The notes under the pieces are model-generated. The model was not told where the DNA came from, searched no databases, and saw nothing but the letters and a program-made list of their open reading frames with translations. Below are positions 1 to 11,159 of a DNA stretch of 64,000 bases, piece by piece (the stretch's first letter is position 1; the number at the start of each line of letters is the position of its first letter). This DNA is from Gimesia chilikensis (lineage in GTDB: Bacteria > Planctomycetota > Planctomycetia > Planctomycetales > Planctomycetaceae): contig NZ_VTSR01000005.1 of assembly GCF_008329715.1 (NCBI RefSeq), positions 434,001 to 498,000 on the forward strand, written 5' to 3'. Both the position numbers and the translations under genes were made by a program.

Positions 1-1
1 T

Positions 2-958
2 TCTACGGGTATCGAGACGCGCCGCCTGCTGCAGCCCGATCTCTGTCCACTGGACATTGCGGTCGCGATTGCAGAGAAACTCCAGTTCCGCGTCGGCTTT
101 GACTGGAACGACTGTCCGGCCATTCTGCTCTGTCATTCACACACTAATAACCAGTCAGCCCGTCAGCTCTGTGATCAGCTTTCTGAAAAGCTCGGTGTTC
201 CCACAGAACGCTTCATCCCCTTCAACTATGGCTGTGTCGGCTTTGTGCAGCTCCTGAACCGGGCCGCACAACTGCTGCAGGAACTCCCCGAACGGGTGCA
301 TATTCCGCTGCTCACGGTCGAAACCCCCGAGCACTGGCACGATTCGTCTGACAAAGCATTCTGCGGCATTGTTTCCGCCGGTGCGACCGGCACTACCCTC
401 TGGCGTGGACCGGGACACGAACTGCTGCACGTAGAGACCGCGGTCGAAATCATTCCTGAAGAACGCCGTAAACCCGACGTCCCTCTGTTCTGGACCGAAC
501 AAGGCGACATGTTCGATTTCCGTGGTCAGCCCGAGCATAAGCTTGTGATGCACATGGACGGGGAATCGGTATTCCTGAATGGCGTTGACTTCATGTTGAA
601 TGCCTGCCTGAAATCATATCACGAAGTCGCCGACGAACCCGGCCGGATCCTGATTGCCCCGCATCAGCCCAGTGGCAAGCTGCTCAAAGCCATGATTGCG
701 GCCGCAAAGCAGGTACCAATCGAAGCCGACTTCCTGAACAATCTGCCCAACTACGGCAATTCCATCTCGTCGACAATCCCCACGATCCTGGCGCGTCTGG
801 AGCAGGTTGTCAGCCAGAACGGATATGAACCGGCCGCTCCCGGCGACCTGATTCTGTTACCCGCCGCCGGAATCTGTATGGATCGCCTGACAGACGCCAT
901 GTGCATCGGTCGTGCTGCTATCCGCTGGCAGCCGGGTCGTTATCACGAAGAAGCCTGA
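2..958 (+). CDS. 3-oxoacyl-ACP synthase III (KAS III/FabH)-like protein, 5' partial
   Basis: The reading frame is open from the first bases of the window, so the N-terminus lies outside it; the first internal ATG at 245 is not the real start. The fragment has the thiolase-fold triad in the expected order: a Cys in NYGCVGF (codon 233-235), a His in APHQPSG (662-664) and an Asn in NYGNSISST (758-760). These match the Cys-His-Asn triad of ketoacyl synthase III enzymes, which condense an acyl-CoA with malonyl-ACP or make related C-C bonds. Flanking sequences differ from housekeeping FabH (HQPS rather than HQAN), so a specialised KAS III-like enzyme is more likely. It converges on lptB with an 18-base gap. 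Substrate cannot be told from sequence. Confidence 0.8.
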   Translation, partial: STGIETRRLLQPDLCPLDIAVAIAEKLQFRVGFDWNDCPAILLCHSHTNNQSARQLCDQLSEKLGVPTERFIPFNYGCVGFVQLLNRAAQLLQELPERVHIPLLTVETPEHWHDSSDKAFCGIVSAGATGTTLWRGPGHELLHVETAVEIIPEERRKPDVPLFWTEQGDMFDFRGQPEHKLVMHMDGESVFLNGVDFMLNACLKSYHEVADEPGRILIAPHQPSGKLLKAMIAAAKQVPIEADFLNNLPNYGNSISSTIPTILARLEQVVSQNGYEPAAPGDLILLPAAGICMDRLTDAMCIGRAAIRWQPGRYHEEA

Positions 959-976
959 AGCCTCTCTGAGAGGCTC

Positions 977-1759
977 TCAGGCAGCATCTCGTTCAAATCC
1001 GCGGGTTCCAAAGGCTTCGCGACCTTCAATAATCGAGCCCTTGTCGAACCGCTTACCGAAGTACAGCGCCTGGGCTGATTCGTCGCTGAGCACGGTTTCC
1101 GCGTCCCCACTGACGAGTACCTGTCCCGCGCTGATGATATAGCTGCGGTCAGTAATGGTCAGCGTCTCACGTTCACGGTGGTCCGTCAACAGAATTGAAA
1201 TCCCACTGTCACGCAGGTCGGCAATGATATCCTGAATATCATGAATCGTAACCGGGTCAATCCCGGTGAAAGGTTCGTCCAGCAGAATCAGTTCCGGAGA
1301 GCTTGCCAGGCAGCGGGCAATTTCCAGACGCCGGCGTTCCCCCCCGGAGAGGGTCGAAGCGATCTGCTTCCGCTTAGCGGTCAATCCGAACTGATCCAGC
1401 AGTCGATCGACAGTCTCGCGTCGCTGACGGCGATTCAAGTCGAGGAACTCCAGGATGGCGTAGATGTTGTCTTCAATCGAGAGTTTGACGAAGACACTCT
1501 CATCCTGAGGCAGGTACCCCATGCCCTTCCGCGCCCGTTTGTACATGGGCCAGGAGGTGACATCGGTATCTTCCAGGTAGACACGGCCTTTCGTAGGAGC
1601 AACCATTCCGCAAGCCATGCGGAAGGTGGTCGTCTTACCGGCCCCGTTGGGTCCCAGCAGACCGACGATTTCACCCCGTTCCACGAAAAAATCGACGCCG
1701 TCGACGGCCCGTTTACCCGGATAATCCTTGACCAGACCGACGCATTCCAGCAATGGCAT
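977..1759 (-). CDS. lptB: LPS export ABC transporter ATP-binding protein LptB
   Basis: A 260-residue ABC ATPase of the length usual for LptB, the cytoplasmic engine of the LptB2FG machine that extracts lipopolysaccharide from the inner membrane. Walker A is GPNGAGKT (residues 36-43), followed by the Q-loop, the signature LSGGERRRLEIAR near residue 138, and Walker B LILLDEPFTGID with its D-loop. GYLPQDESVF in the Q-loop region and LTDHRERETL in the switch region are typical of LptB. The ATG at 1759 has a strong ribosome site, AAGGAGG, nine bases upstream. No lptF, lptG, lptA or lptC is visible nearby. The C-terminus extends slightly past the usual end (FGTRGFERDAA). Confidence 0.88.
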   Translation of the reverse strand: MPLLECVGLVKDYPGKRAVDGVDFFVERGEIVGLLGPNGAGKTTTFRMACGMVAPTKGRVYLEDTDVTSWPMYKRARKGMGYLPQDESVFVKLSIEDNIYAILEFLDLNRRQRRETVDRLLDQFGLTAKRKQIASTLSGGERRRLEIARCLASSPELILLDEPFTGIDPVTIHDIQDIIADLRDSGISILLTDHRERETLTITDRSYIISAGQVLVSGDAETVLSDESAQALYFGKRFDKGSIIEGREAFGTRGFERDAA

Positions 1760-1866
1760 CGTAGCCGTCCTCCTTGACGAAACTGCAACTCGAAAACTAA
1801 CGAACGCGGATTTTACTACATTCGGGGATCTGGCTGAATAGTGATTTTCAGCGGAATTCCCCGGCT

Positions 1867-3735
1867 TCAGCGAATGCGTTTCATGCGGGAAAAATTGGGG
1901 TAAAAGGGGAATGACAGCTTGGCATACGGGTCCTTGGGATAAGATCCGGGAGCCGTCTGATGATAGAAAAACCGCTTGAGCGGTCCCACATCGGGTGAGT
2001 AGCCGCGACCATCATTCATAAACGGAATTCCATGCGGCCAGTAAATCATGAAGGCTTTCCCGACCAGGGCAGTACGCGGGACGGCGTGACGACGTTCTGC
2101 CCCCCGGTCATTGCCCCACAGGCGACTGTCAGCACTGCGGGCGGAGTTATCGCCGAGCACGAAGAACTCTTCATCAGACATCTGTGCAAACGTGACTTTC
2201 TGGTGATGATCTTCATACTCACGACTCCAGGCAGCCGGATCGTAGAGCAGTTCCCAGAGATGTTTATGCTCGCCGGGAATTTCCAGCTTCTGATAATACT
2301 CGTCCGCACGGTAGTAGATGTCCCGTTGCAGCAGCAGATGGGAGACGTTGAAATTGAGCCCCCGGCCCGCGATTCCTGCTGGTGCCAGGTCGCCTTCCCG
2401 CGGATCGTGCGTCGCTGTCGGCTTGTATTCGGTCTTACCCTGCAGTTCTACCAGATCCCCGTCGATCCAGAGACAGAGCCGCTGATCGACGTTCGCAAAC
2501 ATGATCTGATGAGCGCCCGCTCCCTGCAATGAGGTTTCGACGGTCGTTAATTCGGTCTCTACCGGTTCGGGGTTCGGATAATCTTCCACGTAGTAGAGGG
2601 TCGCTTTGCCGGTCTTTACGTCAAATTTGACGCGGTAATGCCGATCGCCGCGCATCAGCTCCACGAACAGTTCTCCTTCGGCGTTCTCGATCTCTACATC
2701 GAAACTGAGTGTGAGATCACCGACCCAGAAGGCCGCGTCGTAGATGTAATATCCCTCGGTGGTACCCCCGGTATAGCTGTTGTAGGCAGTAAAATCACTG
2801 ATCAGCCGGGGCCGGGGAGGCGAGGACAAGATCGACTGCTGAAACAGTTCCGGGTTTTCCTGAAGCAGAGCCCACTCTGATGTCTGCGGTACCACGTGCT
2901 GGTAGCGCAGCCATTCCAGTTTGGCGTCAGCCTGCTTGAGGGATTCACCCTGATACTGATAGGCTCGCGATTCCTGATCGATCACCCAACTGGACTTGGT
3001 CAGCCCCTGGAACTTCGTCTCGCCGGCGGCCACCTGCTGCATGGGAGACCAGCGTTCGGGCCAGCCATACTGCAGAATTTCACGGGGCGGATAATCATCG
3101 TCATAGACCAGTTGCTGAACCGTCAGCTGTTTTTCCAGGTTGTCTTTACGGAGAATCTGAAACGGTTCCTGATCGCTTTTACGAGCGTAGACATCGCCGC
3201 GGGAAATCTGGATTTCCTCGCCAGGCAGTCCGACCAGACGTTTAATGTAATTGGTCTGCGACGCCTCCGGATACTTGAAGACGATCACATCCCAGCGTTT
3301 GGGATCGCCGAATTCAAAGGGGAATTTATTAACGATAATCCGATCCCCGGTAAACGGCATCGCCTCCCGCAGATCAGCATAGTAGCGGCAGTTGGGACAG
3401 AGCGCGCCGGTCACTTTTAAATCGGGGCGGTAATACTCTGTCTTTTCAATCAGTTCATCGCTGGCACCGACGGCATATTTGACGCCACAGGAAGGACAGG
3501 TCAGCTCTTTGTGCCGACCGTAGAGTGTGGGAGCCATGGAACCGGTGGGAATGACGAACGCCTCTGCCGAGTAAGCCCGGAAAACAAAAGCGAACACCAG
3601 CGCAATGATGATCGATTCGATCGTATCGCGGACTTCATTATGGCGGGAACGAGGCGTTTCGGACTCAGTCTGTTTTTTTTCAGCCCGTTCTGCAAGAAAC
3701 GATTTCAGCTTTGATTTCTCGATTTTTTTGGTCAT
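1867..3735 (-). CDS. lepB: Signal peptidase I with zinc-ribbon and large inserted domain (paralogue 1)
   Basis: Membrane serine protease that cleaves signal peptides from exported proteins. Start ATG 3735 is preferred over a TTG nine bases upstream because ACAGG sits at good spacing. One N-terminal membrane helix (about residues 41-56) precedes the catalytic Ser66 in PTGSMAPT; the general-base Lys165 is in NYIKRLVGLPGE; box E is VLGDNSARSADSR near the C-terminus. At 622 residues it is about twice the usual length. Two additions stand out: a four-Cys zinc-ribbon-like module between Ser and Lys (C80, C83, C113, C116) and a roughly 300-residue block between Lys and box E whose beta-rich middle (FDVEIENAEGELFVEL, then LWIDGDLVEL) resembles a LamG/concanavalin-type sandwich. 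The adjacent minus-strand gene is a paralogue with the same plan. Confidence 0.85.
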   Translation of the reverse strand: MTKKIEKSKLKSFLAERAEKKQTESETPRSRHNEVRDTIESIIIALVFAFVFRAYSAEAFVIPTGSMAPTLYGRHKELTCPSCGVKYAVGASDELIEKTEYYRPDLKVTGALCPNCRYYADLREAMPFTGDRIIVNKFPFEFGDPKRWDVIVFKYPEASQTNYIKRLVGLPGEEIQISRGDVYARKSDQEPFQILRKDNLEKQLTVQQLVYDDDYPPREILQYGWPERWSPMQQVAAGETKFQGLTKSSWVIDQESRAYQYQGESLKQADAKLEWLRYQHVVPQTSEWALLQENPELFQQSILSSPPRPRLISDFTAYNSYTGGTTEGYYIYDAAFWVGDLTLSFDVEIENAEGELFVELMRGDRHYRVKFDVKTGKATLYYVEDYPNPEPVETELTTVETSLQGAGAHQIMFANVDQRLCLWIDGDLVELQGKTEYKPTATHDPREGDLAPAGIAGRGLNFNVSHLLLQRDIYYRADEYYQKLEIPGEHKHLWELLYDPAAWSREYEDHHQKVTFAQMSDEEFFVLGDNSARSADSRLWGNDRGAERRHAVPRTALVGKAFMIYWPHGIPFMNDGRGYSPDVGPLKRFFYHQTAPGSYPKDPYAKLSFPFYPNFSRMKRIR

Positions 3736-3877
3736 CAATGCCAACCTGTTAATTTATCGCATGCGAAAGCGGAACCAGCTTGATTCGCCAGTTCCCATTA
3801 TTCGCCGTTCGCGCTGGTTTATGGGCGTTTTTCTTCAATTGAGACAAAAAATGATCATAAAGAAAAGCAACCCCTGA

Positions 3878-5584
3878 TCAGTGAATATAGCGAATCCGGG
3901 AGAAATCTGGAATGCGGATGTGTCCGATATGATTCCCGAATTTGACTTCCCCCTGCCGGGAGGGGAGATGCACCAGAAAAGGCTTACCCAGCAGGTACTT
4001 GCGATCCACTTTGCCATCCGCCCAGCTCCGACTGTCCAACGATACCGGGCTGTTATCTCCCAGTACGAAATAGCTGCGTTCGTCGAGTTCGTAGGGCTCC
4101 TCCACGCCGTGTAATCCCTTGCCGCGGGTGTAGTGAATATCGCGAAATAATTTCAGGTCCGCCACCTGGACTCGCGCTCCCTGACAGCCAAAGCGAACCG
4201 GTTCGCGGATCTCCTTCCGCGGGGTGCTACTCTCCGAGAAGAGCAGCGGCTGATAGAGCAGCTTTCCATCGACGGCACACAGAACCTGTCGATCCATGAC
4301 GGACATCTCGAGCCGCACGGGGCCGGACCGGAACGCGTCATGCAGGGGTTCGCTGCGGAGTGGCTGCCGCTGGTCGTCGACCCAGAGTGACACCTGCTGC
4401 TGGGCAAAGTCAATCAGCGTACGAAACTGATGCTGTCCGTTCTGCATTTCGACCGCGAAGACCCCTTCCCTTCCGGAGACCTGCAGCTGACACTCAAACA
4501 TAAAATCATGCACGGGAATCGCTTTCTGATTCTCCACGCCCGAATTGTAAGCGTAATCATCGACGACCGGAGCCACATGCGATTTCTCATACAACAGTGC
4601 CAGCGCGTAACGGAACTCTTCATCCTCGGACTGGTTTAACCACCGCTGGCAGTCATCGGGGGAGAGCGCCCCATGACAGGTGAGCTGCTGTTTCTGTTCA
4701 TCGTAGTGCACCGCGCCGATCACCGGTTCCGGCGGATCCACTTCTGCCGGCCAGGCTTCCAGTGGGACGCTTGTTTCGTGGTGCCCCCCCTGCCGGATCC
4801 AGTGCTGGTATTTCACCCACGACCAGTGTGATTCCGCGAGGGGATTGTCCTGATCGGCGGTATGCACAAAGCCGCGCTCGCGAGGCGACCAGTGGTTGCT
4901 TTGCCCGCCGGCACCGTCTTCCTGTTCCATGGGAATGAAACGGGGCTGGAAAAAGTCGTCATCCCGGGGTTGATAGCGATTGTCATAAACGAGCTGCCGC
5001 ACCGCGCGTTGCGTTTTCAATTCTTTCCGCTGTATCTCACCGTTGACGTAGAGATCCCCCTGCTTGACCTGCACCTTTTCTCCGGGCAGTCCCACAATCC
5101 GTTTGACATAAGCCTGGGTAGGTTTGATCGGATTCTGAAACACCACGACCTCCCAGCGGCGGGGTGGTTTGAGATAGTAGGCGTGTTTGAAGACCAGCAG
5201 CTGATCACCTTCGTTGCGGGGCACGTGGGTCAGATCGATGGAATTCGTATTGCAGTTGGGACACGTCGCGTACTCGCCCACACCCGCGTTGACATCAGCC
5301 TCTCCGGAAGCTCCCTGGAAACGGTTCGAGGAAACCGATTCGTCGTAGGCGACTCCGTAAGTAAACGAATAATCACAGCGGGGGCAAGTCACCTGTTTGT
5401 GATAACCCAATAGCGACGGGGCCATTGAGCCCGTTGAGATCATATAACCTTCCGCTTCGAAGGTCCGGAAGAGAATCACCGCAATTGCGAGTGCGACCAC
5501 AGACTCCACCACCATCCGCATCAGACTGGTTCGCTCGGGAACCTCTTCTGTGCTGGAATCGGTTTGAAGGGATGATTGGTGCAT
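3878..5584 (-). CDS. lepB: Signal peptidase I with zinc-ribbon and large inserted domain (paralogue 2)
   Basis: Second signal peptidase I, 568 residues, directly upstream of paralogue 1. One membrane helix (about residues 27-41), catalytic Ser53 in STGSMAPS, general-base Lys161 in AYVKRIVGLPGE, box E VLGDNSPVSLDSRSW near the C-terminus. It shares the four-Cys module (C67, C70, C108, C111) and the long insert before box E, including the AYNSG stretch and a FECQLQVSGREGVFAVEMQ beta-rich segment. Sequence between the two copies has diverged strongly outside the catalytic motifs, so the duplication is old. Both keep a complete Ser-Lys dyad, so both are probably active. Start ATG 5584 gives a short cytoplasmic tail before the helix. 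Confidence 0.85.
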   Translation of the reverse strand: MHQSSLQTDSSTEEVPERTSLMRMVVESVVALAIAVILFRTFEAEGYMISTGSMAPSLLGYHKQVTCPRCDYSFTYGVAYDESVSSNRFQGASGEADVNAGVGEYATCPNCNTNSIDLTHVPRNEGDQLLVFKHAYYLKPPRRWEVVVFQNPIKPTQAYVKRIVGLPGEKVQVKQGDLYVNGEIQRKELKTQRAVRQLVYDNRYQPRDDDFFQPRFIPMEQEDGAGGQSNHWSPRERGFVHTADQDNPLAESHWSWVKYQHWIRQGGHHETSVPLEAWPAEVDPPEPVIGAVHYDEQKQQLTCHGALSPDDCQRWLNQSEDEEFRYALALLYEKSHVAPVVDDYAYNSGVENQKAIPVHDFMFECQLQVSGREGVFAVEMQNGQHQFRTLIDFAQQQVSLWVDDQRQPLRSEPLHDAFRSGPVRLEMSVMDRQVLCAVDGKLLYQPLLFSESSTPRKEIREPVRFGCQGARVQVADLKLFRDIHYTRGKGLHGVEEPYELDERSYFVLGDNSPVSLDSRSWADGKVDRKYLLGKPFLVHLPSRQGEVKFGNHIGHIRIPDFSRIRYIH

Positions 5585-5812
5585 CGCAACTTACAACAGA
5601 AGACAGTGAATTCAGCTGAACCCGAGATCCAGCCAGCGGTAATCAGGGGTCTCATTTTAATAGATCCTGCAGGGCTCTGGAAATAGCGGTTCACTGTCTC
5701 CCTGCACAGATCGCTGCATTTCTTTCATAGAAACAACGGTGATGATCACCAGCAGCCAATGAGACGAGCGTTGCAGTTCTGATCTGACTTTAAAACATGG
5801 TTTTGAAACCAC
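5585..5812. other. Intergenic region between lepB paralogue 2 and the respiratory operon
   Basis: 228 bases separate the end of the last oxidase gene from the start of the second lepB. I see no gene, tRNA or convincing promoter box. It presumably holds the operon terminator and the lepB promoter, but no strong hairpin with a T-tract is evident by eye. Confidence 0.3.
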
Positions 5813-6457
5813 TTAGCCCACGAAGCAGAACAGCAGCAGCATACAGATCCAGATCACGCCCAGAAAATGCCAGACGACAGAGCAGGCATGGACGCCCCAG
5901 TGATACTCATGGTCGTACTCATAGAGATAGGCTTTGTAAATTACATAACCGAGGACACCAAAGGCCACGATGAAATGCACCGCGTGCAGCAGCACAAAGG
6001 CGAACAGCATGCCGTAGCTGCTGAGGTAGCGATATGAATCCTGAGCCGGGTCGAGTGAGAGCAGCAGTTCTCCGTGCTGGCTTAAGACGTTCATCAGCCC
6101 CAGGGTCTGAATCACAAAGAAAGCGCCGCCGAGCAGGAAGGTGAGGTTCAGGCAGTTACGAAACTGCTGCTGCTTTTCCAGCCGGACGTAATACAGTGAG
6201 CGGTGAATGGTGATACTGCCCAGAATCAGCAGCGCGGTGCTCAACCAGAGAATCGGAGGGATCACCAGATTGATGGGCTGGGATGTCTGAGCCATACTGG
6301 TGCGTACAACCACGTACGCCAGCAACCCTCCGACGAATAGAACCGCGATACTGAAGAGGAAGATGGCCAGTCCGAAATCCCGCTGACTGAGTCGGTCGCG
6401 GGATGTGAACAACATCGCGCAACGATCACGAATAGAGCGGCTCCGGTAAGTAGGCAT
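5813..6457 (-). CDS. Second cytochrome c oxidase subunit III-like protein
   Basis: 214-residue inner-membrane protein with five predicted helices. The last two carry the subunit III signature: HAVHFIVAFGVLGYVI and, at the C-terminus, WHFLGVIWICMLLLF. It is the last gene of the ACIII-caa3 operon and much shorter and less charged than the main coxC upstream. ATG 6457 (AGG six bases before) is preferred to a GTG at 6475. An accessory or assembly role for the oxidase is inferred from position. An 11-bp perfect inverted repeat lies between this gene and coxD, so its expression could be set apart from the rest of the operon. Confidence 0.72.
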   Translation of the reverse strand: MPTYRSRSIRDRCAMLFTSRDRLSQRDFGLAIFLFSIAVLFVGGLLAYVVVRTSMAQTSQPINLVIPPILWLSTALLILGSITIHRSLYYVRLEKQQQFRNCLNLTFLLGGAFFVIQTLGLMNVLSQHGELLLSLDPAQDSYRYLSSYGMLFAFVLLHAVHFIVAFGVLGYVIYKAYLYEYDHEYHWGVHACSVVWHFLGVIWICMLLLFCFVG

Positions 6458-6504
6458 GCTGACCTGCCATCGCACTGAAAGCGAAAAACGAAACGTGGAA
6501 TATC

Positions 6505-6532
6505 AGAACTGAGCCTCCTGTGGCTCAGTTCT
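6505..6532. terminator. Perfect 11-bp hairpin within the respiratory operon
   Basis: Inverted repeat AGAACTGAGCC - six-base loop - GGCTCAGTTCT. On the plus strand it is followed by a T-rich run; on the transcribed minus strand it is not, so in the operon's own direction it looks more like an RNA-stability or partial-termination hairpin than a classical terminator. Confidence 0.45.
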
Positions 6533-6563
6533 ATTTTCTGTCACAGCCCGGGCAAATTCAAGA

Positions 6564-7100
6564 TTACTTCTTATCAGCGGCTGGCTTTTCAGGAGCCGGT
6601 TTCGACTCTGCTTCAGGAGCTTTCTCAGCCTTCGCCTCGGGAGCTGCCTTTTTTTCGGCTGCTTCAGGGGCTGCCGCTGGTGCAGCCTGCTCGCCAGCCG
6701 GGGCAGCGGGCGCGGGTGCAGCCGGTGCTTCTGCTGCTACAGGCGCGTTATCTTCCTGGAACCCTTTCACGTAATGATCGTACGCGTGCGAGTCGAGGAG
6801 GATCATGCAGAGGAAGAAGGCCGCAAAACAGATCGAGAAGAAGAAGGTGATGCGGTTCAATGGTTTATCGTACCAGAGGTGCATAAAGATGAAGACCACC
6901 AGGGATGCCTTCGCTGTCGCGATCGCCATGGAGACAATCACATCCACGCTGCCGGTATCGTACTTGGCGGCTTCTACGGTCACGATGGTCAGAAACACCA
7001 GGGCCAGGAAGACACCGACCAGCACTTTTACCGGAACGATGTGTACGTGGCAGCTCTGAGCCTCTTCTGCGTGAGCATCACTTTCAACATGATCTGACAT
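6564..7100 (-). CDS. coxD: Cytochrome c oxidase subunit IV, prokaryotic type, with low-complexity tail
   Basis: 178-residue small oxidase subunit. Three membrane helices (VLVGVFLALVFLTIVTV, then VIVSMAIATAKASLVVFIFMHL, then FFFSICFAAFFLCMILL) with the family hallmark AKASLVVFIFMHLWY in the second. Subunit IV stabilises the oxidase core. The C-terminal third (about residues 118-178) is an unusual Ala/Pro/Glu/Lys tail with repeated AAP, PEA and EKK units. It lies just downstream of coxC on the same strand. Confidence 0.8.
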   Translation of the reverse strand: MSDHVESDAHAEEAQSCHVHIVPVKVLVGVFLALVFLTIVTVEAAKYDTGSVDVIVSMAIATAKASLVVFIFMHLWYDKPLNRITFFFSICFAAFFLCMILLDSHAYDHYVKGFQEDNAPVAAEAPAAPAPAAPAGEQAAPAAAPEAAEKKAAPEAKAEKAPEAESKPAPEKPAADKK

Positions 7101-7182
7101 GATGAATTCTTTCGTCTCTTTATCTGTTTCACTTCGGAGTGGCGAACCACTCCTTGAGGAATTACTTGGAATATCAATGACG

Positions 7183-8285
7183 CTAGTTGATCAGGTACAA
7201 CAGCGGGAACAGGTAGATCCAGATGAGGTCGACCAGGTGCCAGTACAGACCGACGAAATCGACTGCACCAAAGTAGTATGTTGTGAAGGCACCGTTAACC
7301 GTCCGCACAATCAACCAGCTGATGGCGATCATACCACCGATAATATGGATGGCGTGCAAGCCGGTCATGCAGAAGTAAACACTGAAGAAGGTACCGGCCA
7401 GTTTGGGCTCAGGCACTTTCTCAGTCTGCTCGGCATATTCAATGGGAGCAGTTTCTGCCATCTGGATTTCCTGTTTGGTGGGCTCCTCATGATGACCGAA
7501 GGCATGGTAGCCGATGCTGGCATAAGCACCGAGCTGCATTCCGACCGCAGAGACCAGGAAACAACCGGCGATGGTCGCCAGATTTTTCTTATTCGGATTT
7601 TTAATGAGTGCTCCAAAGGCAACACCAGAGAGTACGATAACCACCCAGAGAACGAGGGTCATGTAAGACAGTGTGGCCTTGGTTTTTTCGAAGAGCGTGT
7701 CACCTTCGTTGTGACTTTCTTCAGTGTGTGCTTCCTCTTTTTCAGCTTCGATGGCTTCGGCTTCGAGGGCAGCTGCCGCTGCAGCTCCGGGAGCCTTTTC
7801 CGGATCGACGTGCTCCTCGCCGTGGTGTTCCGGGCTGACGTAAGCACCGGCCCAGAGCAGACCGTGGTGTGCTTTCTCAGTGTATTCAAACGATTTGACA
7901 CCCAGGAAGATCGCTGCACAACCCAGGGTGATCACCAGACAGGTCAGCAATCCGCGTGTCTGTCCCAGCTGGGCACAACGCACGCCCCAGGCCATGGTCA
8001 GACTGCTGAAGAGCAGTACGATGGTATTAGCTGCGCCGAGGGTCGTATCCAGGAACTGGCTGGCATAGACAAAGACTTCAGGGTGCAGTGAACGATAGAC
8101 GGCATAGAAGCCGAACAGACCGCTGAAGAACAGCACTTCAGTGACCAGGAACAGCCAGATACCCAGTTTACCGGTATCGAACTGCTGCTGATGCGAGTCG
8201 AAGTGATGCGCCAGCCGGGGATCATGGTGCTCATGATCGTGGGCGTCTGAATGTTCGTCTGTTGTGGTGGTGGCCGCGGTATTCA

Positions 8286-8286
<1 letters not shown>
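7183..8286 (-). CDS. coxC: Cytochrome c oxidase subunit III with inserted two-helix block
   Basis: Core subunit III of the caa3-type oxidase, 367 residues versus roughly 200 for many bacterial homologues. Helices 1-3 (LGIWLFLVTEVLFFSGLFGF onward) and the C-terminal helices (GLHAIHIIGGMIAISWLIV and YWHLVDLIWIYLFPLLYLI) are canonical. Between them is an extra block of about 150 residues: an acidic Glu/Ala-rich loop, two additional hydrophobic segments (LVLWVVIVLSGVAFGALI and ATIAGCFLVSAVGMQLGAYA), and a second Glu-rich loop. The N-terminus is His/Asp-rich (HSDAHDHEHHD), perhaps metal-binding. Its ATG overlaps the coxA stop by one base (TAATG), implying translational coupling and tight stoichiometry. 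Confidence 0.88.
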
Positions 8287-10004
<1,718 letters not shown>

Positions 10005-10115
10005 CTTCCAGCCTCCTGAATGATTTCAAATAATGTCGGATCGGCGATCCGGAAACACAATCGAGAACCAGGTTCTCACTTTGATTTATTTTATCAGCGA
10101 CGTCTGTCGCCCGTT

Positions 10116-11090
10116 CTACTTCTGAGCTTTGATAAAGGCAATAATCGCTGAAATGTCCTGATCGGTCAGCTGCCCCTTAAAGGTCGGCATGATCGGTCTG
10201 AAACCGGCAACGATTGAGGCCTGAGGTTCCAGAATGGACTCACGCAGATAATTATCATCTACTTTGACCGTGGAACCATCAGTCATCTTCTCATCCTTGC
10301 CGTACAGACCTTTAAAGCTCGGTCCATTCTTAGGTGTACCGTCCAGCGAGTGACACTGGATGCAACCACGACTTTTGTAGAAATATTCACCCGCTTCGAC
10401 AGGTGATTTGTTTTTATGAATGTCAGAAGCCTGCTGCAGCCACTTGTCGAAGTCGCCACGGGTTTCGTGCACGATTACTTTGCTGATCATGTTAGAGTGT
10501 TTCTGACCACAGTATTCGGCACACATCAGCGGGTATTCACCGGCACGCGTGGCTTTGAACCATTCCTGGGTGTAACGCCCGGGAACGACATCCATTTTGG
10601 TCCGGAAGGCGGGAACCCACAGACTGTGGATCACGTCGTCGGAAGCCATGGTCAGCGTGACGTTTTCCCCTTTGGGAATGTGCAGTTCGCTTTCGATCCA
10701 GCCATTGGGATACTGGAAGGCCCAGGACCACTTCTTGGCAATCACATTGATATCGTAAGAGTCACTGGGAGGCGTCCGCATATCGATGTAGCCGGTGAAG
10801 CCAACCCAGAACATCACAATGGTGAGCAGTGTCGGGATCACGGACCAGGAAAGTTCCAGCGTCAGATTGTGTGTGCTGGTCTTTTCGGCTTCGACACCAG
10901 GTCGATGGCGGTATTTGACCATAAACAGCACCATCAGACTGACAATCAGTACGAAGAAAAACGTACAGACATACAGAATGAAGAAGTAGACAGAATCGCT
11001 GTGTTCTGCCACTGTTGAACCTTGCGGCGGGAACCAGAACCCGGCATCGGCGTTTGCTAACATGTTAGGGATGAATAGTTTCATCTGCAT
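10116..11090 (-). CDS. coxB: Cytochrome c oxidase subunit II with fused cytochrome c domain (caa3 type)
   Basis: 324-residue periplasm-facing subunit that takes electrons and passes them to subunit I. Two N-terminal helices (FFILYVCTFFFVLIVSLMVLF and LSWSVIPTLLTIVMFWVGF) anchor a cupredoxin domain whose CuA site is complete (His in VIHSLWVPAF, then CAEYCGQKHSNM). The C-terminal third is a mono-haem cytochrome c domain with CIQCH and a distal Met in IMPTF. This fusion defines caa3-type oxidases, so electrons may come directly from the ACIII complex encoded upstream. Two in-frame ATGs (11090, 11084) compete; the ribosome site does not decide. Confidence 0.93.
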   Translation of the reverse strand: MQMKLFIPNMLANADAGFWFPPQGSTVAEHSDSVYFFILYVCTFFFVLIVSLMVLFMVKYRHRPGVEAEKTSTHNLTLELSWSVIPTLLTIVMFWVGFTGYIDMRTPPSDSYDINVIAKKWSWAFQYPNGWIESELHIPKGENVTLTMASDDVIHSLWVPAFRTKMDVVPGRYTQEWFKATRAGEYPLMCAEYCGQKHSNMISKVIVHETRGDFDKWLQQASDIHKNKSPVEAGEYFYKSRGCIQCHSLDGTPKNGPSFKGLYGKDEKMTDGSTVKVDDNYLRESILEPQASIVAGFRPIMPTFKGQLTDQDISAIIAFIKAQK

Positions 11091-11159
11091 TCACACAATC
11101 AACTGTTGAGTGTTAAATAATTTCAGGTATTAACCAGAACTGATTAAATCACAATATCG

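Noticed and set aside
7099-8091. 330-codon open frame opposite coxC/coxD
   Set aside because: Antisense of two confidently identified oxidase genes; no family resemblance.
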